Notes under the pieces: generated by a model
The model's input: only the letters and a program-made list of their open reading frames with translations
Databases searched by the model: none
What the model was told of the DNA's origin: nothing
Origin: Agrocybe praecox
Lineage: Eukaryota; Basidiomycota; Agaricomycetes; Agaricales; Agrocybaceae
Length of the DNA stretch: 64,000 nt
Assembly (NCBI GenBank): GCA_964017145.1
Contig: OZ024847.1
Span: forward strand, 1,612,001 to 1,676,000
Direction: 5' to 3'
Made by a program: the position numbers and the translations under genes
Part shown: positions 12,681 to 25,000 of the stretch, piece by piece
How positions within the stretch are numbered: position 1 is the stretch's first letter
Layout: each line of letters starts with the position of its first letter

Positions 12681-13420
12681 CATCTGGGGTAGCAGGCGGA
12701 TTTGGGACGATGTCTCCTTGAACGCCTGTTGGCCTGGGCAAGGTGAAAATGCCGCAAGGATCATAGGTGTTCTTGACATCATGAAGTTAGGAGTAATGTG
12801 ATCCGAAGTACATCTGTTGATCTGTAAAGTTCAAAGGGGTAAGCAACGATGAGACATTTACTGAAATAAAAAATAAACATACAGTTTTGGAGATGATCAT
12901 CAACATAGTTGGGGTATGCACCGATATCCCATCCAGCTGGTCTGTTATGATTGACTAAGCTGTTTACCATCCTGTCGACGAATGTCAAGCCATTGGATGG
13001 ATAGGGAGGGTTACTGTTAAACGAGTAAGAGTATGATGAACATGGAGTTTCGGTGGGTGTAAGCAGTAGTGTCTGCAGTAACAATGTTGATGCATATGGA
13101 TGGTCGAGTTGGAGCCCCCCATAGAGTTCAATTTGGATGAACCATCCCTAAACAAGAGATAAGCATACATTATCAAATGTTATGGGTGCATCGACGTACC
13201 ATGTTGGCATTGAATCCGTTATTGGCAGGATGATTCATGAAGGCTTTGCAGGAAGCATCGTTGATAGGTGGGGCATGTGGTGTAATCAACAATTTCGTGC
13301 AGAAAGTATCATGGCTGTTGGACCCTGATGCGGTGTTGTCAAAACACACTGACACGAAGGTATTGGCATCCCTCTCAACTCGCAAAGTAACAATAGAACG
13401 TACAATAGATAGTGTAGTTA
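12680..13420 (-). pseudogene. 3' part of a berberine-bridge-like FAD oxidase (glucooligosaccharide oxidase type)
   Basis: The minus strand carries the C-terminal part of a BBE-family flavoenzyme in several exons. In order these are a segment ending NPANNGFNANM-like (about 13200-13385), FIQIELYGG (about 13140), YPSNGLTFVDRMVNSLVNH, GWDIGAYPNYVDD (12893-12940), QQMYFGSHYS (about 12795) and VKNTYDPCGIF-TLPRPTGVQ (to about 12720). The Y-x-NY-x-D and VK-xx-YDP motifs are typical of this family. A TAA stop (12787-12789) falls between HYS and LHDVKNTYDP. The FAD-binding N-terminal half is absent, because the frame closes at about 13420. These enzymes oxidise sugars or alkaloids and are usually secreted. 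This copy is a truncated pseudogene. Confidence 0.7.
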
Positions 13421-13597
13421 ATTGAAGTTGAGCGCGAGCACGGATGACTGATCTTAAGGTGGCGTGGGAAATCAGGGAACTTGAAAGTCGTTTTCGAGGT
13501 AATTTACCTCAACTTGACCTCAACGTTGATCAACGCCGCCATCAACAAGCCTACCTTCCTGCCTCTTCTCTCATCTCAACTACCTTTCTTCATAAAT

Positions 13598-14685
13598 ATG
13601 TGCACTGAATCTATCCTGCACCCGAAGCCTTCTCTGCCACTAGAAATCCAACGGGAAATCATTTCCGCTCACGTTAGTTCTTGTAACGAGAACTTGTCAG
13701 ATAACATCAAGGAATTTATCACAACCACCCCTCGTTTCTTGGAGTTTATTGAGGATACCAACAAGGGACAGCTCTTTGATGACACAGACATCAAAGACTT
13801 CTTCTCACTTTGGATAAACTCCGTCTTTTCCAACAGGCCATGCTATCCTGAGAAATTTGTCAAGCTCATCCGGGGGTCAAATATATCTCGTATATTCACA
13901 AATAAAAATCAGCCACTTATATTTTCTGTCTGAACTCTCCCCATCCGATTCTGTCTCTTATACTACTTCAAATTCGTTGTCTCCCATAAACCAAGCCTCA
14001 ACAAATACCTTGCTGGGGTGTTATCCTTCTCTCGCATTACCCAGCTCTGTATTAGAGCCAATTGGCTTACATTCCATCTCCAACTTTCGGGTACTGCCTG
14101 GGATTTTATCTTCGGTCGGTTGGAGTTGTTGAGAATTGAATATGAGGCGAGGATTGAAGACGTGAGTATAAGCTTTTTATTATTCTTCCTTTATTTTACT
14201 TATGTTCTCTATTTAATAGAATGCCACCACTGGGCCTCCTGCTCCATGGCATACACCTGCCTTTCGTCTTCTCATTGAGCACTGTCCCAACATACACACC
14301 TTGGCAGTTGCAACCCCCCTCTCTCTCTATAATGACGACTGGCATGATGACAAGGATGATGAAGATATTGTCAACAAAGTTACCGATTGGACAAGCAACT
14401 TGGCAAATATACAACAAGTCTACATCACTTTTGGCAAAGACGAACACTTAGACATCAACGACGACAATGTTATGTTTCATGACTTCTACCGGGAATACAA
14501 CGCCTCCTTATTCAAACAAATCAACATAGCAGGGAAGATGGTATGGCGCTATAAAGAAATACGGCCAATTGGGTATGATGATGTAGCCAGGAACTTTCCA
14601 GGAACCTCATGGTTCCCAGGCAAGTATGTTCAAGTTCATCCTGACCATCGTGACCCTTTTCTTTCCGATGACCTTCAGCCTGATT
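13598..14685 (+). pseudogene. F-box-like hypothetical gene, interrupted by hAT insertion
   Basis: It starts at ATG 13598 (MCTESILHPKPSLPLEIQRE). The segment LPLEIQREIISAHVSS resembles the first helix of fungal F-box-like proteins. Exon 1 (13598-14161) contains one in-frame TGA at 13931-13933. A 58-base GT-AG intron (14162-14219) leads to a second exon with a leucine-rich, acidic body (HTPAFRLLIEHCPNIHTLAV). The frame enters the hAT element at 14686. The 8-bp target duplication is repeated at 19164-19171, and rejoining there gives a short tail and a stop at 19189-19191. The function of the intact family is unknown; many such proteins are thought to be ubiquitin-ligase adaptors. Confidence 0.5.
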
Positions 14686-17600
14686 TAGTGTTGCCAATGG
14701 TTCGACTCCCAGCGACTAGTCGGTTGAGCGGAGCGGAGTCGCAAGTTAAAGATAGTGCGCTATAGGCGACTTCAAACCGTTTGAGTCACGACTCTGGCCG
14801 AATCGGGAAATCCCGGGTATTCGTGAACCCTCCTCGTTCACACCACGTCGTTTCAACGTCGTTTATTTCCTTATCTCTATGTACCCCTCTACATTCCTTT
14901 TTCTTTTCTTCCTAGAGCATTACGGAAAGATGCTGGGTACATCAGAATCCACACACACCCTCAGTTCTTGTCCCCGAAAATTTGGTACTGTCAACTGAAC
15001 AGGGTTTCCATCCGATTCCCTTCTGGCAAAGTCTGTCTTTCTGCCACACGATGGAGCTTTAAGATGTTCTCCTTACTCTTCTGAGCCATCTATATTCATT
15101 TCTTTGCTGTAAGGTGGACATATGTCAATGGGTACAACCCTTGCATATCGTAAGTGCACCATGATTATACACATTGAAACCCTCAAAATAAGTGGTGATC
15201 ATTCTTGTTTTTGCCTGCGTGTTGAGCCTGTCATCGTGGTGCAATTCTCTTTTCTTTTCAAAGCAACTAACATTCTGAAGGTACATTCTCCCTGCCTCGT
15301 TGAGCAAACACCGTCGACCCTGCAAAGTTTGTACAGACGAATATAAAAGACTCCATTATCTGTGCATTTACGTGCCAGGTTCTTCCTGTCTTCTCGAAGT
15401 CTACTTACTGTGTCCTCTAGTGCTCATATTTCTAGCTATTGTGGCCCCAGACGACACACAGTGTTCCTGTCCACATCGATTATCTATGGCTAGTCGAAAA
15501 AGTCAACGGAACAAGACAAAAAATTTGCCTAACGGCGCAATCGAGACTGTATTTAGTGTTCAAGGTATGTTGGCTATCTCTGGATTGATTGATTCTTGCT
15601 AACTTGACTGTAGATGCTGCACCACTGATGGCTAGGACTGAGAAACCGACTCACAAATAGCCTAGCACGACCGCTCAAGCATCTCCACCCACCACATTGG
15701 GCACTAATAGTAGCCGTTCTCGTGTTGCTTTTGCTGAGCCAGCACCAAACACAAATCAAAATGATCCTTTCAACGCACCACTGTTGGCAGCAAATACAGG
15801 CATGTACACTTTTATATAGAATTTTCGTGGCGTTTAAGTTCTGAATTATGATGTTTTTAACAGGAGTTTTTGCCCCTGTTCCGCCCCGTACTCCACCTCG
15901 TAGAACCTTGGATTCTCCACAAGTGAATGTGGCTTCTCCTGGTGGCGAGTCATTCCCTTCGCCAAGCACAGCCACAGACTCTACGTCTTCTGCTTCGAAC
16001 GTAGGCACTCCAACTCAACATGGTTCTCATTCTCGATCCCGAGGATCCCCACGAGCAGGTCGGCACGCATCTTCACCGATACAAGTCAAGATTCGATGTG
16101 GTGAAAAAAAGGCCAAAGATGTTCACACCTTCTTTTCGGTAACGGATGGCCTTAGCTCTTGCGTTTTTTGCGAGTACATTATTTGGTCTCGTCTCTCCTT
16201 GTCTTATGTCTGTGCTCATTGAATTCTAGAGAAAAACATGCATTGCAGTCAACTTATTCTTGTACTGTTTACAGTTCAAAAACAAGCACCACCGTTCTTC
16301 GAAAACATTTATGCGACTCGCATACTGATGCATGGATAGCAGGGTGCGATAAACTTGGCATTGATATCACAGCAAAGGCAGTGCAGCGTATTGTTCTGGA
16401 CTATCGTCGTCATACAGATGATTGTGACTCAGCTCCAGCTGGACCCGAGCCTGAAGAAATACGTCAAACGTTTAGCAAGGGCGGATTCCTTGATGCATTG
16501 GTTGACTTTATAGCATCAGCAGACGTCGTATGTTTTCATATATCTCTTCTGTTGCGTGTTCTTAAAATAGTTATATTTATTAGAGCATCAATATTATAGA
16601 ATCTCCGAAGCTACGTGCATTGTTTCTGATGCTACGTGAGGACCTCAAAGATTCAGATATCCCTCATCACACCTCTCTTCGAGCACACCTTATGTCTGTC
16701 TGGGGTGACCACTTGGAATTTCTCAAGGCCGAAATGGGGGTGCGTTATCACTGATAATCTTTGTGTATTATCTAATATAAATTATATTAATCTACCTTTT
16801 AATAGGATGCTCTCGGAAGAATCTCTTTTACAGCAGACGTATGGAGTGATCCAAACTTGGCGCCATACATGGCTGTTACTGCGCACTGGATTGAGACGAA
16901 AACTCCAAATACATCGAAAGAGCCTAATCATATTCTCAAACTTCGTTCTGAGCTAATTGCATTTCAACACCTAGAAGGTCGACACAGTGGAAACCATCTC
17001 ACTGATACCTTGATCAATGTCTTCGACCGTTACAAAGTGACAAAAAAGGTAAGAAATTCCATAATATTAATCATTATGGCATAATCTAATATCTTGGCTA
17101 TGTCAGGTCGGATGGATCACATTGGATAATGCATCCAATAATGATACTCTGATGGATGGCCTAGAGCAAACATTAAGGGCAAGGGGTATTGTTTTCGACA
17201 AAATTTCAAGGCGCATTCGGTACATAAAACACGTGTTCTTTTCATACAACTTGAGCTGATGTGATATGGTGCAGCTGCTTTCCTCATATCATGAACTTGG
17301 CGTGTCAAGCTATTATTACTGCTATTAATCGTAATATCCCCAATCCCAATGTCACATACAGGAACATATATGGATGATGTTGACGAAGATCCAATTCCTC
17401 GACTCCGGAATTTGATTCGTGCAGTAAGTTTTACTGCTCAGTCTTCTTGCACATCTGGTGATAAATACTTTTACTAGTGTCGTGCGTCATCCTTACGACG
17501 TGAAGCCTTTTCCAGAATATCCAAAGAGCAGTTCATGCATGAACTGCAGCTTTTACGATACATGGATGTTCGTTGGTCATCAACATTTCTTATGATTGAA

Positions 17601-19163
17601 CGTGCCATTAAGTGTAAACCAGTATGCATCATGTATCATCCATCGATGACATACTACGTAACTTACCATGAGCATTGTAGGTAATTCATAAATTTCTCCA
17701 GCATAAAGATTTTGAAGAACTTTGTAAACATGAGCTGACTGAAGATGAGTGGGAAGCCCTCAATGCCTTTTTGGATATTTTATCGGTATGTCATCATCTT
17801 TACAATGTAGTAATATGCTAACATTAAATCGCATTCTATGAAACAGGTCCCGCACAAGTTTCAGCAAGCTTTATCATCCGAAAAGACTCCAACACTATGC
17901 GACGCAATTAGCCATTTTCATGCAATCATGCAAGTATGGGAAGAATATCAATATGAACACCCAGAAACATTCGACATTTTAGAGGCTGGAATTGACAAGC
18001 TCCACGATTATTTTAACAGAACGTATAACCACTCTGCATACATTGTTGCTATGTGTGAGTTTTTTCTTTTTTTTAAAATAAAAAATTTATTTATTGATTT
18101 CAAAATACAGTACTTAACCCAAACATCAAGCTTAAATGGCATTACCAAAATGCTCCTCAAGACGTACAATCAGCACGCAGCACTTTTATACATGAGGTAG
18201 TATTTCTTTTTGTATTCAGCTGTCCCTTATCTTTTCTCATATTTTGATTATCAGCTGCGTCCCTATTATCGGAGCTTAATGTTAGCCCAAAGTTCTCCGC
18301 CGCCCACACCCCGTCGCCGACGCAATGCAAACACTCTAACCCCCAAAAACCGTAATCGATCACGGGTAAATTACGAGTCATCACCACCAACCCCCGAGCT
18401 GCAGGCTGCTCCACGAAAAGTGTGGGCCAGCCGTCTCTATCTTTATTCCACCAACAGTAACGAAAGCCAGAAAAATGCTGTACATCAAAATAGTCGAAGC
18501 CTTGAAGACGAGGTGGAGGCATATCTATTAGACAGCCAGGCTACTATGTCTAGTATCGCATTTTGGCAGGTAAATAACAAAAATTATTTAAGATTAATGA
18601 ATCAAAACTTACAGCGCGTTAATGTTTTCTACTTAAATCATCATCCATTGGCATCCTCTGGTTACGACTAGGCCAATCAACATCGTTTTCCAACGTTATT
18701 TCTAGCCTCTCTCGACTACCTTGCAATTCAAGGATCTGCAGTTCCCTGCGAACATGTTTTTTCATCAGCAAAGGAAACAACAACAATGCGGCGGAATAGG
18801 ATGGGCTATGACCTTATGGAAGCTCAACAAATGCTTAAATTTACTTTAAGGAACCATTCGGTCTTGGATTTCTCAGTAGGAGCACGGAAACAAGAAGAGA
18901 TTGAGGTCCTAGAGAGGCTTCCCAATGAACATTGAGGTGAAAATAGGTAGACTTTCGTCAAAACCATGATCTTGGCTGTTTAATGTACATAAAAATTTGA
19001 ACTTCTATTTTTGGACTATAGAGTCGCAACTGAGTCGGAAGCGAGCGGAAGTCGGGCTGAGTGAGTCAGCAGTGATGCGGTTCCGCTCGGCTCAACGGCT
19101 GATCGACTCACGTAGTCACAAAAGCGGAGCGGAGTCGAGCGGAGTCGAACCGCGGCAACACTA
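14686..19163 (+). mobile_element. hAT-superfamily DNA transposon, 4478 bp, with 8-bp target site duplication
   Basis: The ends are imperfect inverted repeats. The left end starts TAGTGTTGCC, and the right end finishes GGCAACACTA, its exact reverse complement. After a small gap both continue GGTTCGACTCC inward. The element is flanked by GCCTGATT at 14678-14685 and again at 19164-19171, the 8-bp duplication expected of hAT. Short subterminal repeats related to GAGCGGAGTCG cluster at both ends (14710-14760 and 19020-19160) and are probable transposase-binding sites. It contains one multi-exon transposase gene. About 14770-15480 is non-coding leader. Confidence 0.95.
15486..18935 (+). CDS. hAT (Ac-like) transposase, many introns, probably defective
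   Basis: It likely starts at ATG 15486 (MASRKSQRNK) and ends at TGA 18933-18935. About a dozen exons can be followed. They include 15864-16173 with a BED-type zinc finger start (CVFC), 16230-16527 with its second half (LRKHLCDSH), 16584-16739, 16806-17048 (first catalytic Asp in FTADVWSD), 17107-17219 (second Asp in TLDNASNND) and 17275 onward (CFPHIMNLACQA). The C-terminal dimerisation domain is at about 18674-18935 (FLASLDYLAIQGSAVPCEHV). The gene cuts and pastes the element that encloses it. Two problems suggest inactivity: an in-frame TAG at 15658-15660, and a +1 frame change near 17365 unless a very short intron exists. One intron (15800-15863) would need a GC donor. Confidence 0.8.
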
Positions 19164-19177
19164 GCCTGATTACCCTT

Positions 19178-19414
19178 TTAATTGTAAGTAAAATTTTCTT
19201 CAAAATCTCCCAAATATTTTGACATCTGACGTGCTAGCTTGAATTTAGAAATTTTTTTGTCATGAAACGCTTCCAAATTCTGAAAACAATTCAATACAAT
19301 CTTATGTTTTTGCACCCATATTTTTTTAAAATACACTCTTCTGTTTTCATGCCAAATAATTATGCCCAAGGTGCTTATTCCAATTAAGATTATCATCAAG
19401 GCTTCAAAACACAA
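19178..19414 (-). CDS. Hypothetical protein exon with one membrane segment
   Basis: An open frame of 78 codons. It begins with a hydrophobic stretch (CFEALMIILIGISTLGIII) that could be a membrane segment or signal anchor, followed by a Lys/Arg-rich region. It starts at a TTG codon, so it is more likely an exon than a full gene. It touches the tail of the F-box-like gene. No family recognised. Confidence 0.2.
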   Translation of the reverse strand: MCFEALMIILIGISTLGIIIWHENRRVYFKKIWVQKHKIVLNCFQNLEAFHDKKISKFKLARQMSKYLGDFEENFTYN

Positions 19415-19468
19415 GTTGATATCATCCCAAGATCATTTAATCAAATTTTGCAAAATATGTTCCAGTTT

Positions 19469-19825
19469 TTACATCTCTGCAATACTCCTATCTCCGTAAG
19501 TTATATCGTCTTGTGGAGAATCTCGAAGGATTCTAACACTTCCTTCCTCCTTAGCCTCTTGATACAGGCGATAAGCCTCAGATACCATCCTGACATCTTG
19601 CCAGATTGCTTGATCTTTGATGGATCCAGAAATCAATGGTGCCGTCGATATCCTGCCGTACATTATAAGCTGACAAATATGATGTTGATACTTTTCATAC
19701 CAGTTCAGAAAAACCCCAGTGCACCTGCCAACAATAACAATATAACAACGTCTGTTGCAATCATGTATCGGATCGGCATAAGTAGGAGGGTGTCCTCCTT
19801 GTCGGCTATCTGGTATCAATTTCAA
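19469..19825 (-). CDS. Hypothetical protein, possible RNase H1 N-terminal (viroplasmin-like) domain
   Basis: The middle of this 118-residue frame (CYIVIVGRCTGVFLNWYEKY, then SEAYRLYQEAKEEG) resembles the small Y-V-x-x-GR-x-x-GI-x-x-xW motif of RNase H1 N-terminal domains. Many Agaricomycete proteins of unknown role carry that domain. The match is by eye and weak. No splice model was found to extend it. Confidence 0.3.
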   Translation of the reverse strand: MKLIPDSRQGGHPPTYADPIHDCNRRCYIVIVGRCTGVFLNWYEKYQHHICQLIMYGRISTAPLISGSIKDQAIWQDVRMVSEAYRLYQEAKEEGSVRILRDSPQDDITYGDRSIAEM

Positions 19826-19919
19826 TCAGTCCTGCTCAGTATAAAGCCTCTCAATAGACTTAATCCTGCTTACTATTTTCCATCATATATGAAAATTTTC
19901 TCTTGTTCAGATTGAAAGT

Positions 19920-20224
19920 AGGATGAAAAACGGATGGTGAGTCCTGAAGTGGGTCGTGTGAGATTAAGAGATCTAACACAGCTTTTGAAGAAGTTTTGTA
20001 TTTGGATACGCTTTGGTATGTCACAAGACATCAATTCTATTCCACATATTGACTTATATGCCTTGTTGCAAATAGAATAAATCTACTGCTGGAAATGGCA
20101 AGATTATTGGCTAGAATTTAGTCTTTACGAGAGTGTCAGTGCCACATTCTTTGCTGAGAAGAAAAATCATTGGTTTTATTCCGCAACCTACTTCAAACCA
20201 CCACCCAACAAAAACACAATTATT
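19920..20224. other. Non-coding stretch before the Plavaka-linked ORFs
   Basis: AT-rich, with no coding signal. It probably contains the left end of the Plavaka element, but no terminal repeat pairing was found by eye. Confidence 0.25.
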
Positions 20225-20851
20225 ATGAGACCCTCCCAGCACTCAAATAACCCTTCTTACGACTATCTCTGCTCATTAATGAGCTCAATAGAAGAAAAGC
20301 ATTATTACAATAACGCACAAGCTAGCGGGTCCAACGCACAAGTCAGCGGGTCCAACACACAAGTCAGCGGGTCCAACGCACAAGCCAATGAGTTCAATGC
20401 ACAAGCCAACAAGCCCAACACACAAGAGAATTTGATTCAAATGTTGATCCAAAAATTGAGGTTTTTCTGGGTTCGCTGTAAGTTAAACATATTTTTTGCT
20501 GTGTGATATTCTGAATAAATGGGTTCTGTAGTTATCATTTGCCCAATCAAACAAAGGAAAATTGAAGTCTTTAATAATAACATTCATCAAGATATTCCTT
20601 TACATGTTTACAAGACAATGTCTACAACCAAAAGCGTCAATTATATTCAACCACCATATTTTGGTTCAGAAAGGCCAAAAAATTTGCAACCAAAACCAAT
20701 CCACAAGAGTATACTCAGGCTCAAAAGGCAGAGTCGACCAGGAAGTATGGACAGCTCAAAGAATCGTGAGGTAGAGACATTGATGGAGGACGCGGAAATT
20801 TCTTCTTGTTACTTTCTTCCTGAGGACAAGACTGTTGATACTAGGATTTAA
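20225..20851 (+). CDS. Hypothetical 190-aa protein with heptapeptide repeats
   Basis: Two exons (20225-20477 and 20532-20851) are joined by a 54-base GT-AG intron, with the frame kept. Residues about 30-70 hold six copies of a seven-residue repeat of the type NAQASGS, NAQVSGS, NAQANEF, followed by NTQENL. The C-terminal part (RKIEVFNNNIHQDIPLHVYK) has no recognised domain. It lies upstream of a second unknown ORF and the Plavaka transposase on the same strand, so it may be carried by that element. Confidence 0.45.
20312..20437 (+). repeat. 21-bp tandem repeat, about 6 units
   Basis: Units of the type GCACAAGTCAGCGGGTCCAA repeat head to tail with increasing divergence, and encode the heptapeptide repeats of the enclosing ORF. 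Confidence 0.85.
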
Positions 20852-21061
20852 TATTTTTTAGACTCATTTCTTCCCCACCTCTTTTTGAATTGTGCAAATC
20901 ATATTTTCTCTCTATTATTTCTATATCAAAAATAAAGCCACTGTTTTTTTGTTCTACGATACACTTGAAGTTCTTAATCATGTGACAAAAAAGAGGTCTT
21001 GTTGAATTTGACAAAAACGCTTGTCAACGATCATCTTAACACTCTTGCCACTTTCCGTATC

Positions 21062-21947
21062 ATGCCCTTCTACTCTGAGGTGGTTCCAGATTCAGAGCCA
21101 GAAAGGCAAAAACAATTGGCCCAAGTTGTTCTGTCATCACCACAGCATCCTATTTTGATTCGACAACCTTTCAACACGCCTCAAAGAATCTCTATGTCCC
21201 AACATGAGAGCTCCTCCCCTGCATATCCCTCCTCCAATAAAGCAGATGCATCTAGCATTATTGACGACTCTCCACCCCAAACTGGATGGTTTTGTGATTT
21301 CTCCGAAAAGTATGAGCTTTGGTACAACCGTATACCTCCCCCATCTATAGAAGGATGGTCTGGCTACATTTTTGTAAGAACTTCTCTCTTAATTTATTCT
21401 AAATGCAAATTTAAGCTTGAATATGCCACAGAAAAAAGGTGAACCACCTCTTGATATTCCAAAGCCTATGCATGGACAATGCGACCATGGTGGTTGTCCA
21501 ATGGACCATAACTTCGATGCTATTCCACAGAGAGGAAGTTCCTTGCTTGGCTCTCCCTTTGTGCAAGCATTTCCAAAGGTCTTATCAAACCCACCTTCTC
21601 TGCTACCTGTTCTCTACCATACACATGCTGAAGTGCCCAGCCAAGGCACTTCCGACAACATTTGCCATTCTGAAACAAGGACTCAACTTTCGACTTCAAC
21701 GGTTCAAATCTCACCACCCCCAAAGAAGGTTTTCTCTCTCAAACCAGCTTCGTCTCTCAAAGGATACACAAAATCCATGAAGATTCTCAAAAAAAAGCAA
21801 GTGCGTAAAGCTCGAATGAACAAAAAACAAAAAATTGAAAATCTTCTCGAAATCTTGGAGCAACAGATGAAGTCAGAGATTGATGGAATAGACAAAAGGC
21901 AAAAGCTGCAGGCTAGCGCGTATAAGGTTCTCTTTAGTATGCTGTAG
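21062..21947 (+). CDS. Hypothetical 275-aa protein, Plavaka-associated ORF
   Basis: It starts at ATG 21062 (MPFYSEVVPDSEPERQKQLA). Exons 21062-21373 and 21432-21947 join in frame across a 58-base GT-AG intron. The N-terminal half is Ser/Pro-rich and probably disordered. A short Cys/His patch (HGQCDHGGCPMDHNF) follows near residue 125. The C-terminal 60 residues are strongly basic and probably a coiled coil (KKKQVRKARMNKKQKIENLL). It reads intact, unlike the transposase 137 bases downstream. A DNA-binding accessory protein of the element is a possible role. No family recognised. Confidence 0.55.
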
Positions 21948-22083
21948 ATATTGTGAGTTCTATGCTTCTCTAATAATACGCTACTTCTTACAGAGTATAA
22001 TCTATCTATAGAGCTATTCAACGTCATATGTTTTTCCCTCTTTGAATCTGATTGTGTGATTTTCTCTTTACTTTCCCACCACT

Positions 22084-25000
22084 ATGAGTATTCCTTGTGA
22101 AGCAGGAACATGCCACAAATTCTTCAGGACCATAGGCTCAATGCAGTCACATTTGTCGACTGCGCGCTCGTGTGCATGGTATATGAAAGGCAAACTGAAA
22201 AATCTAGGAACATACCAAGGATTTCCAGAGGTCATGTCCATCGCAACAGAAACAAACCTTCAAGATGACCAAAACACTGAGTGGCCAGAGTACAATCCTA
22301 ACGACAAAGATGAAGACTTGTTTGATCTATCAGATCTCTATCCAAGGCATGACATGTTCCGTTTCCTTCCTCCCTCCTCAGACAATGCAGGGCCTGGACC
22401 ACAAACAGCTCAAAACCGCTTACAGGATGCCGCGTCAAGGAGTAAATCAAATTCTCCTGAAACCAATGAAGAACATCAACAGATCACAGTTACAAATAAA
22501 AGCGACGGAAAAATCATCAGACGAGAACAACCTCCATGTTATATCGCACCTGAAGATGAAGGATTGGAAGAGCCGCATAGTCAATTTTATCCGTTCTTAT
22601 CAAAGCTTGACTGGGACATTGCTCACTGGGCTATAAAGGACGGGCCAGGCCATAAGGCTTTTGATAGCTACTGGAAATTCCAGAGGTGAGTGAATTTTGC
22701 TCTGCTCATTGGTACATATTAATCCACCTTTTACGTAGGTTGTTGAGAAGCTAGGTCTTTCTTATAGAAATGTAAGAGCTCTCCACCAAAAACTGGACTC
22801 TATGCCGACCAGAGGTGGCGAATGGGAAGAGCAGACTCTTCGCTTTGGCGATAACAGTAATGAAACATTTACAATACGATTTCGAAATCCTGTTGAGGCA
22901 ATCAAGAGTCTGTGGAAAGACCCCGATCTCTCTCCTGAAATGGTATATGCTCCTCAGAAGATATACACCGACTCAACCAAAGGAACACAGGTTTATTCTG
23001 AGATGTGGACTGGAAAGTGGTGGCATGCGCTGCAAGTACATTTATTTTCTCACAGAAGTAATTTAGTTTCTAACGTTTTCCAGGCAAGAGTTGAAAAAGG
23101 AGGGACAATTGCTCCTGTTATTATTGCCACAGACAAAACTCAACTAACACAATTCTCTGGCAACAAATCCGCTTATCCTGTTTATCTTACAATTGGCAAC
23201 ATTCCCAAAGCCACTCGTCGTAAACCTAGTAAACATTCATGCATTCTTCTGGCCTATTTGTCGGTCGAGAAAATTGACAGATCTCGAATATCAGAACAGG
23301 ACCACAGATCCAGAGTCCATCGCATTTTCCATGAATCCATGAAGATGGTCCTTCAGCCTCTTATTAATGCGGGAAAAATTGGGGTAGAAATGATTGGCTC
23401 TGACGGAGCTGTGAGGAACATTTTTCCAATTCTCACATCATACATTGCAGACTACCCAGAGCAATGCTTGGTTACGTGCAGCAAGTCAGGGACATGCTTT
23501 AAATGCAAAGCAAAGCGACAGAGCTGCAAGATAAATCTCCAAAGGAGCTAAGAACACAAGCGTGGACAAAATCAATAATTGAAGAAGGCAAGACGAAGTC
23601 AGGTGGAAATCCTCACAAGTTCTATGAATATTGTATGGGCTATGATGTTGCAGGAAGTGTTTACAGTCCTTTTTGGCAGGACTTTCCGCTGGTTGATATA
23701 CACAAATCAATGACTCCGGATGTACTTCATCAACTTTATCAAGGCATTTTCAAGCATCTTATTTCATGGTGCCAAACAATTTTAACACCAGCCCAGCTTG
23801 ACCAGCGTATACGCTCTCTTCCTCCAGCATATGGTTTACGGCGGTTCAAAAATGGAATATCTGCACTCTCTCAAATATCTGGGCCTGAACGGAAAAATAT
23901 GGCCAAGATTCTCCTTGGGTGTTTGGTTGGGAGCATTCCAGTCCAAGGCATTAAAGCTGTTACAGTGCTTCTAGACTTTATTTATATTGCCCAATATCCC
24001 TCACACGATACAGTTTCTTTAGGGTACTTGGAAGATGCCCTAAAGCGATTTCACCAAAATCGGCAATATTTCCTAGATACAGGGGTTCGCTCAGACTTCA
24101 ACATACCAAAATTCCATTCGCTAATTCACTATGTGGAATCTATCAAGCACTTTGGAACAACAGACAACTACAACACAGAAATGTTTGAAAGACTCCACAT
24201 TGACTTTGCAAAGCATGGTTGGCGAGCATCAAATCAGCAAAATGAATTCCCACAAATGATCAAATGGTTATCAAGACAGGAGAAAATCACCAGCTTCCAC
24301 AGACACCAGCAGACTCTTTTTTCCAATAGCCGATCTTCAAGCCTGACAAGCCTTATAGATACCACCTCTGACTCTGGCCAAATAGACAATAAATGTGCAA
24401 TGACAAAAGGCCGGAATGTTTCAATTCCAAAATTCCCGAATTTTCCAAACTGTTCGCTTTTCTTAATCGAAGAAGCACATAATGCACCTGATTTTATTCG
24501 ACATTTAAAGTCGTTTATCAGTGGATTATTAGACCAGCCTATCCACACCAGATCTCTACAAGAAATAGATCTCCCTTTTGGTAAAGTTGACGTCTACAAT
24601 ATGGTTTGCTTTCACCCAGATTCTCTTCATGATGACAAAGAAGAAAAAGATGTGGTTAAAGCTATTCCAAAATCCAGCAAGCTTCCTAATGGGTGGTTTG
24701 ACACTGCTATTATTAATTTCGATGATATGGCAGAGTCAACAGGAGTAAAAGGTAAGTAATACCGGTTAATTTCTCATAAATAGATTAACTGATTAAAACT
24801 TAGGGACAAGAACAGGAAGAGTCAGAGTTATATTTACGCTTCCAGATACACTTGATACAATTCATGGACCACGATCCTGACCAGAAAACTGGCCTGATAA
24901 GAATGAACCCTTGGCTTATGTCGAATGGTATACTCAATTTGCTGGTGCTGCAGAAGCTAAGCATGGGATGATGTATAATATTCGGAAAACAACAAATACT

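Noticed and set aside
14686..14760. tRNA-like GGTTCGACTCC word
   Set aside because: It is part of the hAT inverted repeat and recurs at the other end. No cloverleaf can be drawn around it.
20312..20437. CRISPR-like regular repeats
   Set aside because: Continuous 21-bp tandem units without spacers, coding for heptapeptides in a eukaryotic gene.
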